DNA of 64,000 nucleotides, from contig CAYMPJ010000010.1 of the NCBI GenBank assembly GCA_964392325.1, positions 1 to 64,000 on the forward strand, read 5' to 3'. Position numbers and translations under genes: made by a program. Below are positions 1 through 7,987 of the stretch, in pieces. A model generated the notes under the pieces. That model was not told where the DNA came from. It did not search any database and saw only the letters and a program-made list of their open reading frames with translations. The stretch is from CALLPQ01 sp964392325 (lineage in GTDB: Bacteria; Pseudomonadota; Alphaproteobacteria; Caulobacterales; Parvularculaceae). Within the stretch, counting starts at the first letter, position 1. Each line of letters opens with the position of its first letter.

Positions 1-127
1 CATTGCCTTACTCGATTAAAGTCATGCCCTATATTTCTAGCCGCTAATATTATATTTCTGAGACGCAATGGCATGAATTTTTAAAACGAGAATGTCCGAT
101 TAGCCTCGGCGATTCATACTAGGTTTT

Positions 128-916
128 TTAATTCTGGCTCCGGGGGAGAGCAATTGTTGCCAGCATATCAGTTATGAGTTCTGGCAAGCCATGAAAACTA
201 TCAAAACTTGCTAACCGGTTTTCCTGATTAAAATCCTCCAGCAGATCAACGGGGCCATAGCCAAAATCTGCGACAAGGCAAGGCATTTTACAGGCCGTAG
301 CAGCCCGAATATCGGTATCACTATCGCCAACAAAAACCGCTCGCACCCCGCCCTCTTTGATCGCAGCCTCGCTAATGCCCATTTGCTCAAGACAGAGAAA
401 AACCGGGGCCGGGTCCGGCTTGGCTACCCCCGCGCTATCGCCGCCAACAATTGCATCAAAAGAATCAGCAAGGGATAACGCCTCTAACAGGTGACGCGCC
501 AAGGCCTCTTTTTTATTGGTGCAAACCCCAACCAGAAACCCATTTTCGCGCAAGAAAGATATTGCCTCAACCATACCCTCAAAAGGGCGGGAATAGTCCG
601 CAATATTGGCTCTGTAATAGTCAACAAACTCGTCGACCATCTGGATCAAAATTTCCTCTGCAGGCACGGTTTTAGCACTCAATTCGAACCCGGCCTTGAT
701 CATCGCTTTCGCCCCAAACCCCACCAAATGGCGCACTTGCCTATGGGGAATTGGCGTATGGCCCCGGCTGGTCAAAACATGGTTCATTGCCGCTGCCAGA
801 TCCCCCGCAGTATCGATTAAAGTGCCATCAAGATCAAAGATCACCGCGCGCATCATCTGATTAGGGCAAACTTCATCGCAATTGGGGGTAATTTCATCGT
901 TCTGGCTAGTGGACAT
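128..916 (-). CDS. gph: HAD-family phosphatase, probable phosphoglycolate phosphatase
   Basis: The product belongs to the haloacid dehalogenase superfamily. The nucleophile motif DxDxT is seen as FDLDGTLID, followed by a helical cap and a C-terminal GDSDTDIRAA motif that carries the Mg-binding acidic residues. This arrangement is typical of Gph, which removes 2-phosphoglycolate formed during DNA repair or oxygenase reactions. The frame stays open to a TTG at 925. An ATG at 916 and a pair of ATGs at 853-858, just before the conserved core, are also possible starts, and none has a strong ribosome binding site. It is divergent from glmU. Other HAD phosphatases (for example pyrophosphatase PpaX) cannot be excluded from sequence alone. 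Confidence 0.85.
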   Translation of the reverse strand: MSTSQNDEITPNCDEVCPNQMMRAVIFDLDGTLIDTAGDLAAAMNHVLTSRGHTPIPHRQVRHLVGFGAKAMIKAGFELSAKTVPAEEILIQMVDEFVDYYRANIADYSRPFEGMVEAISFLRENGFLVGVCTNKKEALARHLLEALSLADSFDAIVGGDSAGVAKPDPAPVFLCLEQMGISEAAIKEGGVRAVFVGDSDTDIRAATACKMPCLVADFGYGPVDLLEDFNQENRLASFDSFHGLPELITDMLATIALPRSQN

Positions 917-975
917 ATGGGGCAAGCTTTGAAAGAAAGGTCTAAATCAATGCACTCAGAAAATGGCCAAAGACC

Positions 976-2349
976 ATGACAACACAATCAGCAAGTAAAT
1001 CAAATGGATTGAAAAATCCAGTCGCAGTGATCATCCTTGGTGCTGGTCACGGGACACGCATGAAATCATCAACCCCAAAAGTGCTCCACCAGATCGCCGG
1101 ACGCTCTATGCTGGGCCATGTGATGGATTATTGCGATCAAATCGGTACTGCGCAAACGAGCGTGGTGATTGGCGATCATTCTCCCCAAGTCGGCAAAGCA
1201 GCAACGAGCATAAATCCCGATACCAGCATTTTTGTCCAGTCCCCGCCCCAAGGCACTGGCGATGCCGTGAAACAGGCCCTACCCGCATTGGAAAACTTCA
1301 AGGGCACCGTCCTTATCGTTTATGCCGACACACCGCTTATCGTATCGCAAACCCTTATCGATCTATGCAAAAAAATCGAGGCAGGAATGCGCGTGAGTGT
1401 GTTGGGCTTTACTCCCTCGTTAGAACATGCTTATGGCCGCCTCATTACAAATAAAAATGACGAACTGATAAAAATTGTCGAACACAAGGACGCAAACGCC
1501 ACGGAGCGCGCTGTGAATTTTTGCAACTCCGGCGTTATGGCGGTCGATAGCGCATTTTTGAAATCAGCTGTCCCCGCAATTAATAATGATAATGCAAAAG
1601 GAGAATATTATCTAACCGATCTTGTTGGTATGGCGATAGATCAGGGCCATAAATGCGCAGCAATAGAGGCCCCGGAAACTGAAGTTATGGGCGTCGATGC
1701 GCGCACAGATTTGGCTTATGCAGAAAATCTCTGGCAACACCGCACCCGCACGGCGATGATGCAAGAAGGGGTAACATTAGCTGATCCGTCTACTGTTTAT
1801 TTTAGCTATGACACAAAAATTGGACGCGATGTCGTGATCGGACAAAATGTTGTTTTCGGTCCCGGTGTCGTCATCAGTGATGGTGTCGAGATTAAGCCTT
1901 TTAGCCATCTGGAAGGCACACATATTGATACGGGCAGCGCGGTTGGCCCCTTTGCCCGGTTACGCCCCGGTGCCATGCTTGGCGAGGACGTAAAAGTCGG
2001 TAATTTTGTCGAGATCAAAAAGACCAATCTTGGCAAAGGCGCGAAGGTCAGTCATCTTACCTATTTGGGTGATGCCGACATTGGCAAGGACACAAATATT
2101 GGTGCGGGCACAATCACGTGCAACTATGATGGCTTTAACAAATCGCGCACCACCATAAAAGATGGCGCCTTTATTGGCTCCAACTCTTCTCTGGTTGCCC
2201 CTGTCACGATTAACAAAGGCGCTTATGTAGGCTCTGGTTCAGTGATCACCAAGGATGTGGAAGAGGACGCCCTCGCGGTTGCTCGGGGGAAGCAAGTCTC
2301 TATACCCGGATGGGCAAAGCGTTTTAACGATAAAAATAAAAAGGGATGA
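976..2349 (+). CDS. glmU: Bifunctional UDP-N-acetylglucosamine pyrophosphorylase / glucosamine-1-phosphate N-acetyltransferase
   Basis: GlmU carries out the last two steps to UDP-GlcNAc, the precursor of peptidoglycan and lipid A, in the cytoplasm. The N-terminal half has the nucleotidyltransferase signature, here LGAGHGTRM followed by a conserved PKVLH. The C-terminal half is a left-handed beta-helix of hexapeptide repeats with GNFVEIKK and the GAGTITCNYDG acetyltransferase motif. The 457-residue length is normal for the family. rpiA follows 9 bases later, so the two genes are probably co-transcribed. Confidence 0.96.
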   Translation: MTTQSASKSNGLKNPVAVIILGAGHGTRMKSSTPKVLHQIAGRSMLGHVMDYCDQIGTAQTSVVIGDHSPQVGKAATSINPDTSIFVQSPPQGTGDAVKQALPALENFKGTVLIVYADTPLIVSQTLIDLCKKIEAGMRVSVLGFTPSLEHAYGRLITNKNDELIKIVEHKDANATERAVNFCNSGVMAVDSAFLKSAVPAINNDNAKGEYYLTDLVGMAIDQGHKCAAIEAPETEVMGVDARTDLAYAENLWQHRTRTAMMQEGVTLADPSTVYFSYDTKIGRDVVIGQNVVFGPGVVISDGVEIKPFSHLEGTHIDTGSAVGPFARLRPGAMLGEDVKVGNFVEIKKTNLGKGAKVSHLTYLGDADIGKDTNIGAGTITCNYDGFNKSRTTIKDGAFIGSNSSLVAPVTINKGAYVGSGSVITKDVEEDALAVARGKQVSIPGWAKRFNDKNKKG

Positions 2350-2358
2350 AATAAGCTT

Positions 2359-3054
2359 ATGACCGTTGAAAATGCCAAACGCAGCGCAGCGGCTGCAGCT
2401 CTGGAAATGGTTGCGCCGGAAATGACACTTGGCCTGGGAACAGGCTCAACGGCAAAGCATTTTGTCGATTTACTGGGCAAAAAGGTTCGTGAAGGCCTAT
2501 ATGTACGCGCCATACCAACCTCGAACGCCACAAAGAAACAGGCCCTTAGCTTAGGGATCGAGTGTATAGAGCCCGATGAAACCACCATCATAGATTTGGC
2601 GGTCGACGGGACGGACGAAATTGATGGACGGTTAAACCTGATTAAAGGAGGGGGCGGCGCCCATTTGCGGGAAAAAATCATTGCCGCAGCGGCCAGAGAT
2701 TTTATAGTCATTGCCGATGACAGTAAAAAAGTCTCCGATCTTGGCGCTTACCCCCTTCCTCTCGAGATTGAGTCTTTTAGTTGGCCCCTTACAGTACAAA
2801 TGGTAAGAAAATCACTGACCGAACTCGGGTATAACACGCCCAATCTTTCGTTTCGCCCTAGTGAGCAAGGCATGTTTCAAAGTGACGGTGGTCATTTTAT
2901 TTTAGATTGCTCATTGGGTCGCATTAAGGATGCGGAAATTCTTGATGAAAAATTACGCTCGATACCCGGCGTTATAGAAACCGGTCTGTTTGTTGGTATG
3001 GTAACAAAAGCATATATTGCCAATACCAATGGCTCAGTGGATACGTTAACATAA
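2359..3054 (+). CDS. rpiA: Ribose-5-phosphate isomerase A
   Basis: RpiA interconverts ribose-5-phosphate and ribulose-5-phosphate in the pentose phosphate pathway. Diagnostic motifs are visible: GLGTGST near residue 26, DGTDEID in the middle with the substrate-binding and catalytic acids, and KGGGGAHLREK with the catalytic lysine region. The 231-residue length fits RpiA. It lies directly after glmU and before an unknown gene and gor on the same strand. Confidence 0.95.
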   Translation: MTVENAKRSAAAAALEMVAPEMTLGLGTGSTAKHFVDLLGKKVREGLYVRAIPTSNATKKQALSLGIECIEPDETTIIDLAVDGTDEIDGRLNLIKGGGGAHLREKIIAAAARDFIVIADDSKKVSDLGAYPLPLEIESFSWPLTVQMVRKSLTELGYNTPNLSFRPSEQGMFQSDGGHFILDCSLGRIKDAEILDEKLRSIPGVIETGLFVGMVTKAYIANTNGSVDTLT

Positions 3055-3082
3055 AATTTTTTAGACAACGGATTGATAACAA

Positions 3083-3589
3083 ATGAAAACCAAATATGAA
3101 GTTTTAACAGATGCTATTCATGCCTATGGCGCAGCGGCTTTTGAAAATTTGCTCCGTTGTAAGGGGCTCGGGCAGGCAATTGTTGAAAATCTACATACCT
3201 ATCTGGAATGCGACCGTAGCCGGGTATCAATTGTCCCCGCTCAAGGCGAGTTTGATCCCCAAAAAGATTATGGCGATGATGCTTACTCATTTGCACAGCG
3301 TCCTGTCATTGTTCTGGAACCGGTCCAGTTTGGTATCTCTCTCATTATCCAGAACAGTGAAGATGCGGGCGCTATGTGGCTACGTACTCTGGTTTCGATT
3401 GAAGTAACCGGCGATAGCTTTGATGTTTTTGTAGCCAGTCAGCCTATCATCAGGGTTCCCCTTGATTATGAAGATGATTTGGCACCGGTTTTTGAAGCCA
3501 TCTATAACGAGTTTATCAAAACATTTGAAATGGAAGTGATGGAATTTAACGATGCCCGCTTTAAGAACGGTATTGGCTTTTTGCCTTAA
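3083..3589 (+). CDS. Conserved hypothetical protein between rpiA and gor
   Basis: I do not recognise a characterised family in this 168-residue protein. It is soluble-looking and acidic, with no signal peptide, membrane segment or cysteine motif. Predicted alpha/beta content is mixed, with a hydrophobic core around residues 75-125. It sits 28 bases after rpiA and 46 before gor in the same direction, which makes it a plausible member of that transcription unit. Codon use resembles its neighbours. The reading frame is uninterrupted over 500 bases and has a gene-like third-position pattern, so I regard it as a real gene of unknown function. Confidence 0.75.
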   Translation: MKTKYEVLTDAIHAYGAAAFENLLRCKGLGQAIVENLHTYLECDRSRVSIVPAQGEFDPQKDYGDDAYSFAQRPVIVLEPVQFGISLIIQNSEDAGAMWLRTLVSIEVTGDSFDVFVASQPIIRVPLDYEDDLAPVFEAIYNEFIKTFEMEVMEFNDARFKNGIGFLP

Positions 3590-3635
3590 GCGGTTATCTA
3601 CCTATCCTAGGCCTTTAGATTGACAGGAATTTCCC

Positions 3636-5000
3636 ATGACAGATTACGATTATGATCTCTTCACTATTGGCGCTGGCTCTGGCGGCGTGCGCGCATCACG
3701 CATGGCAGCAAGTTATGGTGCAAAGGTAGCTGTTGCTGAAGAACACCGGGTCGGCGGAACATGCGTTATCCGTGGATGCGTACCCAAAAAACTTATGGTC
3801 TATGCCAGCGAGTATGGAAAATCTTTTCAAAAAGCAAAAGGATATGGCTGGGAAGCAGATAATGTCCGCTTTGACTGGAAGACACTCATAGCGAACAAGG
3901 ACGAAGAGATTGATCGCCTCAACTCGATTTATATCCGGAACTTGAATAATTCGAATGTAAAAATATTCGAACAACGCGCAACCATAAAAGATGACCATAC
4001 TGTTGAATTAAGCGATGGCACTTTGATTAGCGCAAAACATATTCTCATCGCGACAGGGGGCACGCCGTGGGTCGATGAAAACGTGCCCGGTCATGAGCTT
4101 GGTATTACATCCGATCAGGTTTTTTATCTTGACCAAATGCCTAAAAAATTCGTCGTAACGGGCGGCGGCTACATTGCGATTGAATTTGCCTGCATCTTTA
4201 AAGGTCTTGGCGCTGATGTGACACTCGTTTATCGCGGTAAGGAGCTGCTTCGTTATTTCGACAAGGATATCATCACACAAATGCATGGCGAGCTTGAGCG
4301 CCTTGGGGTTCGGGTTATTACTGAAAGTGTGTTCACTAAGATTGAAGGCAAGAAAGACGGGGTCAAGAAAGTTAGCCTTTCAAATGGCGAGACCCTGGAA
4401 GCCGATGAGGTTATGTGGGCTGTAGGGCGTAAACCTCACACCATCGGGCTGGGTCTTGAAAACGCCAATATCAAAGCCCGTGAAGACGGGGCAATTATCG
4501 TTGATGAATATTCCAAAACTTCCGCGAGCAACATATATGCTGTTGGCGATGTAACTGATCGCGTCAATCTTACGCCGGTTGCAATCCGCGAAGGGGCAGC
4601 TTTTGCGGAAACTGTCTTTAACAATAATCCTCAAGCGATGGATTATAATGACATTCCCAAAGCCGTTTTCAGTCAACCCCCTGTTGGCACAGTGGGTATG
4701 TCAGAAAAGGAAGCGCGCGAGCAGTTTGCAAATGTTGATATCTATAAATCCGATTTTCGCCCGATGAAAAATATTCTGGCCAAATCCGAGCATCGTATGT
4801 TGATGAAGTTGGTTGTAGACGGCGATACAGACCGCGTTGTGGGATGCCATATTGTTGGTGATGATAGTCCGGAGATGATCCAGATCGCTGCGATTGCGGT
4901 TAAGGCTGGTCTGACAAAGGCCCAGTTCGATGCAACCTGCGCCCTCCACCCAAGCGCCGCCGAAGAACTTGTGACGATGAAAACCAAATTTACCGGATAG
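3636..5000 (+). CDS. gor: Glutathione-disulfide reductase
   Basis: This flavoprotein reduces oxidised glutathione with NADPH to keep cytosolic thiols reduced. The N-terminal FAD-binding GxGSGG motif is present, followed by the redox-active disulfide GGTCVIRGCVPKK (CxxxxC). Next come an NAD(P)-binding GGGYIAIEF segment, a second FAD motif (IYAVGDVTDR), and the C-terminal HPSAAEE active-site His/Glu pair. The 454-residue length and the residues around the disulfide fit glutathione reductase better than lipoamide dehydrogenase. The start has an AGGAA box 8-12 bases upstream. It is convergent with the next gene. Confidence 0.93.
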   Translation: MTDYDYDLFTIGAGSGGVRASRMAASYGAKVAVAEEHRVGGTCVIRGCVPKKLMVYASEYGKSFQKAKGYGWEADNVRFDWKTLIANKDEEIDRLNSIYIRNLNNSNVKIFEQRATIKDDHTVELSDGTLISAKHILIATGGTPWVDENVPGHELGITSDQVFYLDQMPKKFVVTGGGYIAIEFACIFKGLGADVTLVYRGKELLRYFDKDIITQMHGELERLGVRVITESVFTKIEGKKDGVKKVSLSNGETLEADEVMWAVGRKPHTIGLGLENANIKAREDGAIIVDEYSKTSASNIYAVGDVTDRVNLTPVAIREGAAFAETVFNNNPQAMDYNDIPKAVFSQPPVGTVGMSEKEAREQFANVDIYKSDFRPMKNILAKSEHRMLMKLVVDGDTDRVVGCHIVGDDSPEMIQIAAIAVKAGLTKAQFDATCALHPSAAEELVTMKTKFTG

Positions 5001-5016
5001 AATTTCCAGATAGAAT

Positions 5017-6252
5017 TTACAGTAATTCTTTTAGGTTAAAATCAGCATCGCCCGCTTTATCTTTTGGAACGCTAATATTGTCCCCCAACAATTTCCTGCT
5101 CATTAAATGATCAGCGGGCCGATTAATCGAGTCAACGGCAATCAGTTTATCACGCTGGTAATAAAATAGCGAGAATGCGCGATTTTCAATATCTCCCCGC
5201 ACAATTGTCTCATCATAGCCTTCGCTAAGACCAACCATTTGCAATTTTAAATCATATTGATCCGACCAGAACCAGGGAATTTGCCCATAAGGTTTTGCGC
5301 CCCCCCGCCCTGCTTCGCCAAGCATTGTTGCTGCTGCGGTTTTCCCCTGTTCAACTGCATTATGGACTGATTCCAGTCGTAGCCGGCGTTGATAAAGCGG
5401 GTTGTAATGGCGCGTACAATCACCGACCGCGAAAATATCGGGGTCATCGGTGCGGGTAAACTCATCAACAAAAATACCCGCGTCACACTCCAAACCGCAT
5501 TCACTGGCAAGCTCGTCATTTGCCAGAACGCCGATACCAATAATGACCATTTGCGCCTGAATTTCGCGGCCATTACTGATTACACCTGCAACTTGCCCAC
5601 CCTCACCGAGAATTTCATCGACGCCAGAATTTACACAAATTTCTACGCCATGACCCTCATGAATATCGCGGTAAAAAGAAGACACCAGAGGCGCGACCAC
5701 GCGCGGCATTAGGCGATCCTGCATCTCGATAATTGTAACCTGTTTGCCCGCCCCCTGCGCTACCGCCGCGACCTCTAACCCGATAAACCCGCCGCCGATC
5801 ACCACAAGGCTCTGCGCATCAGGCCACTTGGCTTTTATCCCTTCAACATCACCAATGCCGCGCAGATAATGTACGCCGTTCAATTCAGTTCCCGGAACGC
5901 TCAAAGGCCGCGCTCTTGTTCCTGTTGCCAAGATCAATTTGTCATAAGAAACACTATCACCTTCCCCGGTCATAACGCGCTTTTCATCGCGATCGATGGA
6001 TGTAACTTTTTGCCCTTTTACAAACTCATACCCAAAATCATCAAAAAATGATGATCGCAACAGCATAAGTCCCTCTTTATCCATATCCCCTGCAAGATAT
6101 TTCTTTGATAAGGGCGGGCGCTGATAGGGAGCGTAAGGCTCATCCGAGATTAAAGTTACTCCGCCTTTGACCCCGCTTTTTGCAAGGCTCTGCAAGACAT
6201 AGCCAGCTGCGTGGCCTGCACCAACAATTACAATTTTTGGAAAATCTGACAA
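5017..6252 (-). CDS. FAD-dependent NAD(P)H:ferredoxin/rubredoxin reductase-like oxidoreductase
   Basis: This is a 411-residue pyridine nucleotide oxidoreductase of the ferredoxin reductase type (relatives: CamA, ThcD, BphA4). An N-terminal FAD-binding GAGHAAGY motif and a PxxRPPLSK segment are visible, followed by ATGTRARPL, an NAD-binding GGGFIGLEVAA motif, and the FAD-contact IFAVGDCTRH. The C-terminal domain contains IPWFWSDQYD. Such enzymes pass electrons from NAD(P)H to small iron-sulfur proteins that feed hydroxylases. The gene follows the acyl-CoA dehydrogenase by 21 bases, probably in one operon. The electron acceptor is unknown; AlkB at 28856 is one speculative client. Confidence 0.85.
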   Translation of the reverse strand: MSDFPKIVIVGAGHAAGYVLQSLAKSGVKGGVTLISDEPYAPYQRPPLSKKYLAGDMDKEGLMLLRSSFFDDFGYEFVKGQKVTSIDRDEKRVMTGEGDSVSYDKLILATGTRARPLSVPGTELNGVHYLRGIGDVEGIKAKWPDAQSLVVIGGGFIGLEVAAVAQGAGKQVTIIEMQDRLMPRVVAPLVSSFYRDIHEGHGVEICVNSGVDEILGEGGQVAGVISNGREIQAQMVIIGIGVLANDELASECGLECDAGIFVDEFTRTDDPDIFAVGDCTRHYNPLYQRRLRLESVHNAVEQGKTAAATMLGEAGRGGAKPYGQIPWFWSDQYDLKLQMVGLSEGYDETIVRGDIENRAFSLFYYQRDKLIAVDSINRPADHLMSRKLLGDNISVPKDKAGDADFNLKELL

Positions 6253-6273
6253 CGCGATTAATTCTCTTAATTT

Positions 6274-7500
6274 CTAGAAAGCAACAAGCCCGGTTTGCGC
6301 ACGCCCTAAAATTAATGCGTGTACGTCATGCGTGCCCTCATAAGTATTTACAGCTTCTAAATTCATGACATGACGGATCACGTGATATTCGTCACTAACC
6401 CCGTTTCCGCCATGCATATCTCTGGCCGCTCTGGCAATATCAATTGCCTTACCACAACTATTGCGTTTAATCATCGAAATAACTTCCGGCGCAAGTGTTC
6501 CCGCATCTTTCATTCGTCCCGCTTGAAGACAGGCTTGCAGGCCAATTGTTATTTCGGTTTGCATATCGGCGAGTTTTTTCTGGATCAATTGTGTCCCGGC
6601 AAGCGGGCGACCAAACATGGTACGGTCCAACGTATATTGCCGCGCCGCATGCCAGCAAAATTCTGCGGCCCCTAAAGCGCCCCACGAAATCCCGTAGCGC
6701 GCACTGTTTAAACACCCAAATGGTCCTTTTAACCCTTGCACATTGGGGAGCAGGTTTTCCTCCGGCACAAAAACTTCATCCATCACAATCTCGCCGGTAA
6801 TCGAGGCGCGCAAGGAAAACTTTCCTTCAATTTTCGGGGCGCTCAAGCCCTTCATTCCCTTTTCAAGGATAAACCCGCGAATAACATCCTCATCGGTTTT
6901 TGCCCAAACGATAAAAACATCCGCGATTGGCGAATTGGTGATCCACATTTTAGCACCTGATAAGCTATAGCCCCCCTCAACCGGCTTTGCTCGTGTGGTC
7001 ATCGAAGCAGGATCAGACCCGGCATCCGGCTCGGTTAGCCCAAAACAACCAACCCATTCACCGCGGGCCAATTTAGGAAGATATTTCTCCCGCTGCGCTT
7101 CGCTCCCGTAAGCATAAATGGGGTACATAACCAAAGAGCTTTGCACCGACATTGCAGAGCGATAGCCGCTATCAACACGCTCGACTTCTCTGGCAATCAA
7201 TCCATAGGAGACATAATTGACCCCCGCACACCCATAGCCTTCAATGGTTGAGCCTAGCAGCCCTTGAGCGCCCATCTCGGTCATGATTTCCCGGTCAAAA
7301 TGCTCATTGCGGTTTGCTTCGAGCACACGCGGCATTAATTTATCCTGACAATAATCATGAGCGCTTTTTGCAATCAGGCGCTCCTCCTCACTAAGCGCCC
7401 CCATCAAATCAAGGGGATCTTCCCAATTAAATTTAGGTTGTTTTAGGGAAACGCCCTTTGGGCTATTAGCAGCTTTTAAAGATCCGGTGTGCTTGTTCAT
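6274..7500 (-). CDS. gcdH: Acyl-CoA dehydrogenase, probable glutaryl-CoA dehydrogenase
   Basis: The enzyme oxidises an acyl-CoA with FAD and passes electrons to ETF. The C-terminal motif NTYEGTHDVHALILGR is very close to the glutaryl-CoA dehydrogenase active-site region, where the glutamate is the catalytic base. GCFGLTEPDAGSDP and MWITNSPIADVF are typical flavin-contact blocks. Glutaryl-CoA dehydrogenase acts in lysine and tryptophan breakdown, giving crotonyl-CoA. I chose the ATG at 7500 because it has an AGAAGA purine box; the frame continues upstream to 7596, but that stretch does not look coding. Its promoter region is shared with the divergent cobalamin operon. Confidence 0.88.
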   Translation of the reverse strand: MNKHTGSLKAANSPKGVSLKQPKFNWEDPLDLMGALSEEERLIAKSAHDYCQDKLMPRVLEANRNEHFDREIMTEMGAQGLLGSTIEGYGCAGVNYVSYGLIAREVERVDSGYRSAMSVQSSLVMYPIYAYGSEAQREKYLPKLARGEWVGCFGLTEPDAGSDPASMTTRAKPVEGGYSLSGAKMWITNSPIADVFIVWAKTDEDVIRGFILEKGMKGLSAPKIEGKFSLRASITGEIVMDEVFVPEENLLPNVQGLKGPFGCLNSARYGISWGALGAAEFCWHAARQYTLDRTMFGRPLAGTQLIQKKLADMQTEITIGLQACLQAGRMKDAGTLAPEVISMIKRNSCGKAIDIARAARDMHGGNGVSDEYHVIRHVMNLEAVNTYEGTHDVHALILGRAQTGLVAF

Positions 7501-7650
7501 TTCTTCTCTATTTCTCTTCAAATTTATCCGCAGACAGGCGCGTCTGGGCCGCCCAGTTTCAATTATCGTCTTTATTGCTGATATATCACAGTTCAAACCC
7601 CGCTTGAAATAGAAGATTGACTTATTTCTATGTGTAGCTCATAGAAAAAT

Positions 7651-7815
7651 GGATGGTTCGCTGTTTAGCGACGAGATAGGGAAGCTGGTGAAAATCCAGC
7701 ACTGTACCCGCAACTGTAAACTGGGAGCTTTGTGCTCATAGACGCCACTGGACAGGTTTGTCCGGGAAGGCAAGCACAAAACACTGATCGGTAAGTCAGG
7801 ATACCTGCCATCGCA
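7651..7815 (+). ncRNA. Cobalamin (AdoCbl) riboswitch upstream of btuB
   Basis: The region carries the ordered hallmark blocks of a B12 riboswitch. It has GGTTCG at the 5' side, the GGGAAGCTGGTGAAAATCC core, and CAGCACTGTACCCGCAACTGT read as two adjoining pieces. GCCACTGG follows, then GGGAAGGC, and finally the B12-box region AGTCAGGATACCTGCC (7794-7809). It precedes btuB by about 170 bases. Known riboswitches of this class switch off uptake genes when adenosylcobalamin is plentiful. I could not identify the expression platform with certainty; a short T-tract near 7963-7971 lacks a convincing preceding hairpin, so translational control is also possible. Confidence 0.93.
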
Positions 7816-7987
7816 TCGTTTGCCAATCGTCCGGGAAAAGACTTTTTGGCGGGAACCAAGTGAACGCGTTTCGCTTTCCTTCATAACGATAAAATCATGG
7901 CTGCCTATTCTCTGTACGAGGGATGCCGATAGTGTCGTTATAAAAATTCTTCTTAGGCGGAGTTTTTTTTTAATCTGGAAATGCATC

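Noticed and set aside
1..127. A gene or RNA at the left edge
   Set aside because: Only short AT-rich sequence is present before the end of gph; I saw no coding frame, terminator with T tract, or RNA motif.
7960..7975. T tract before btuB as a riboswitch-controlled terminator
   Set aside because: No convincing GC-rich hairpin precedes it, so I did not annotate a terminator.
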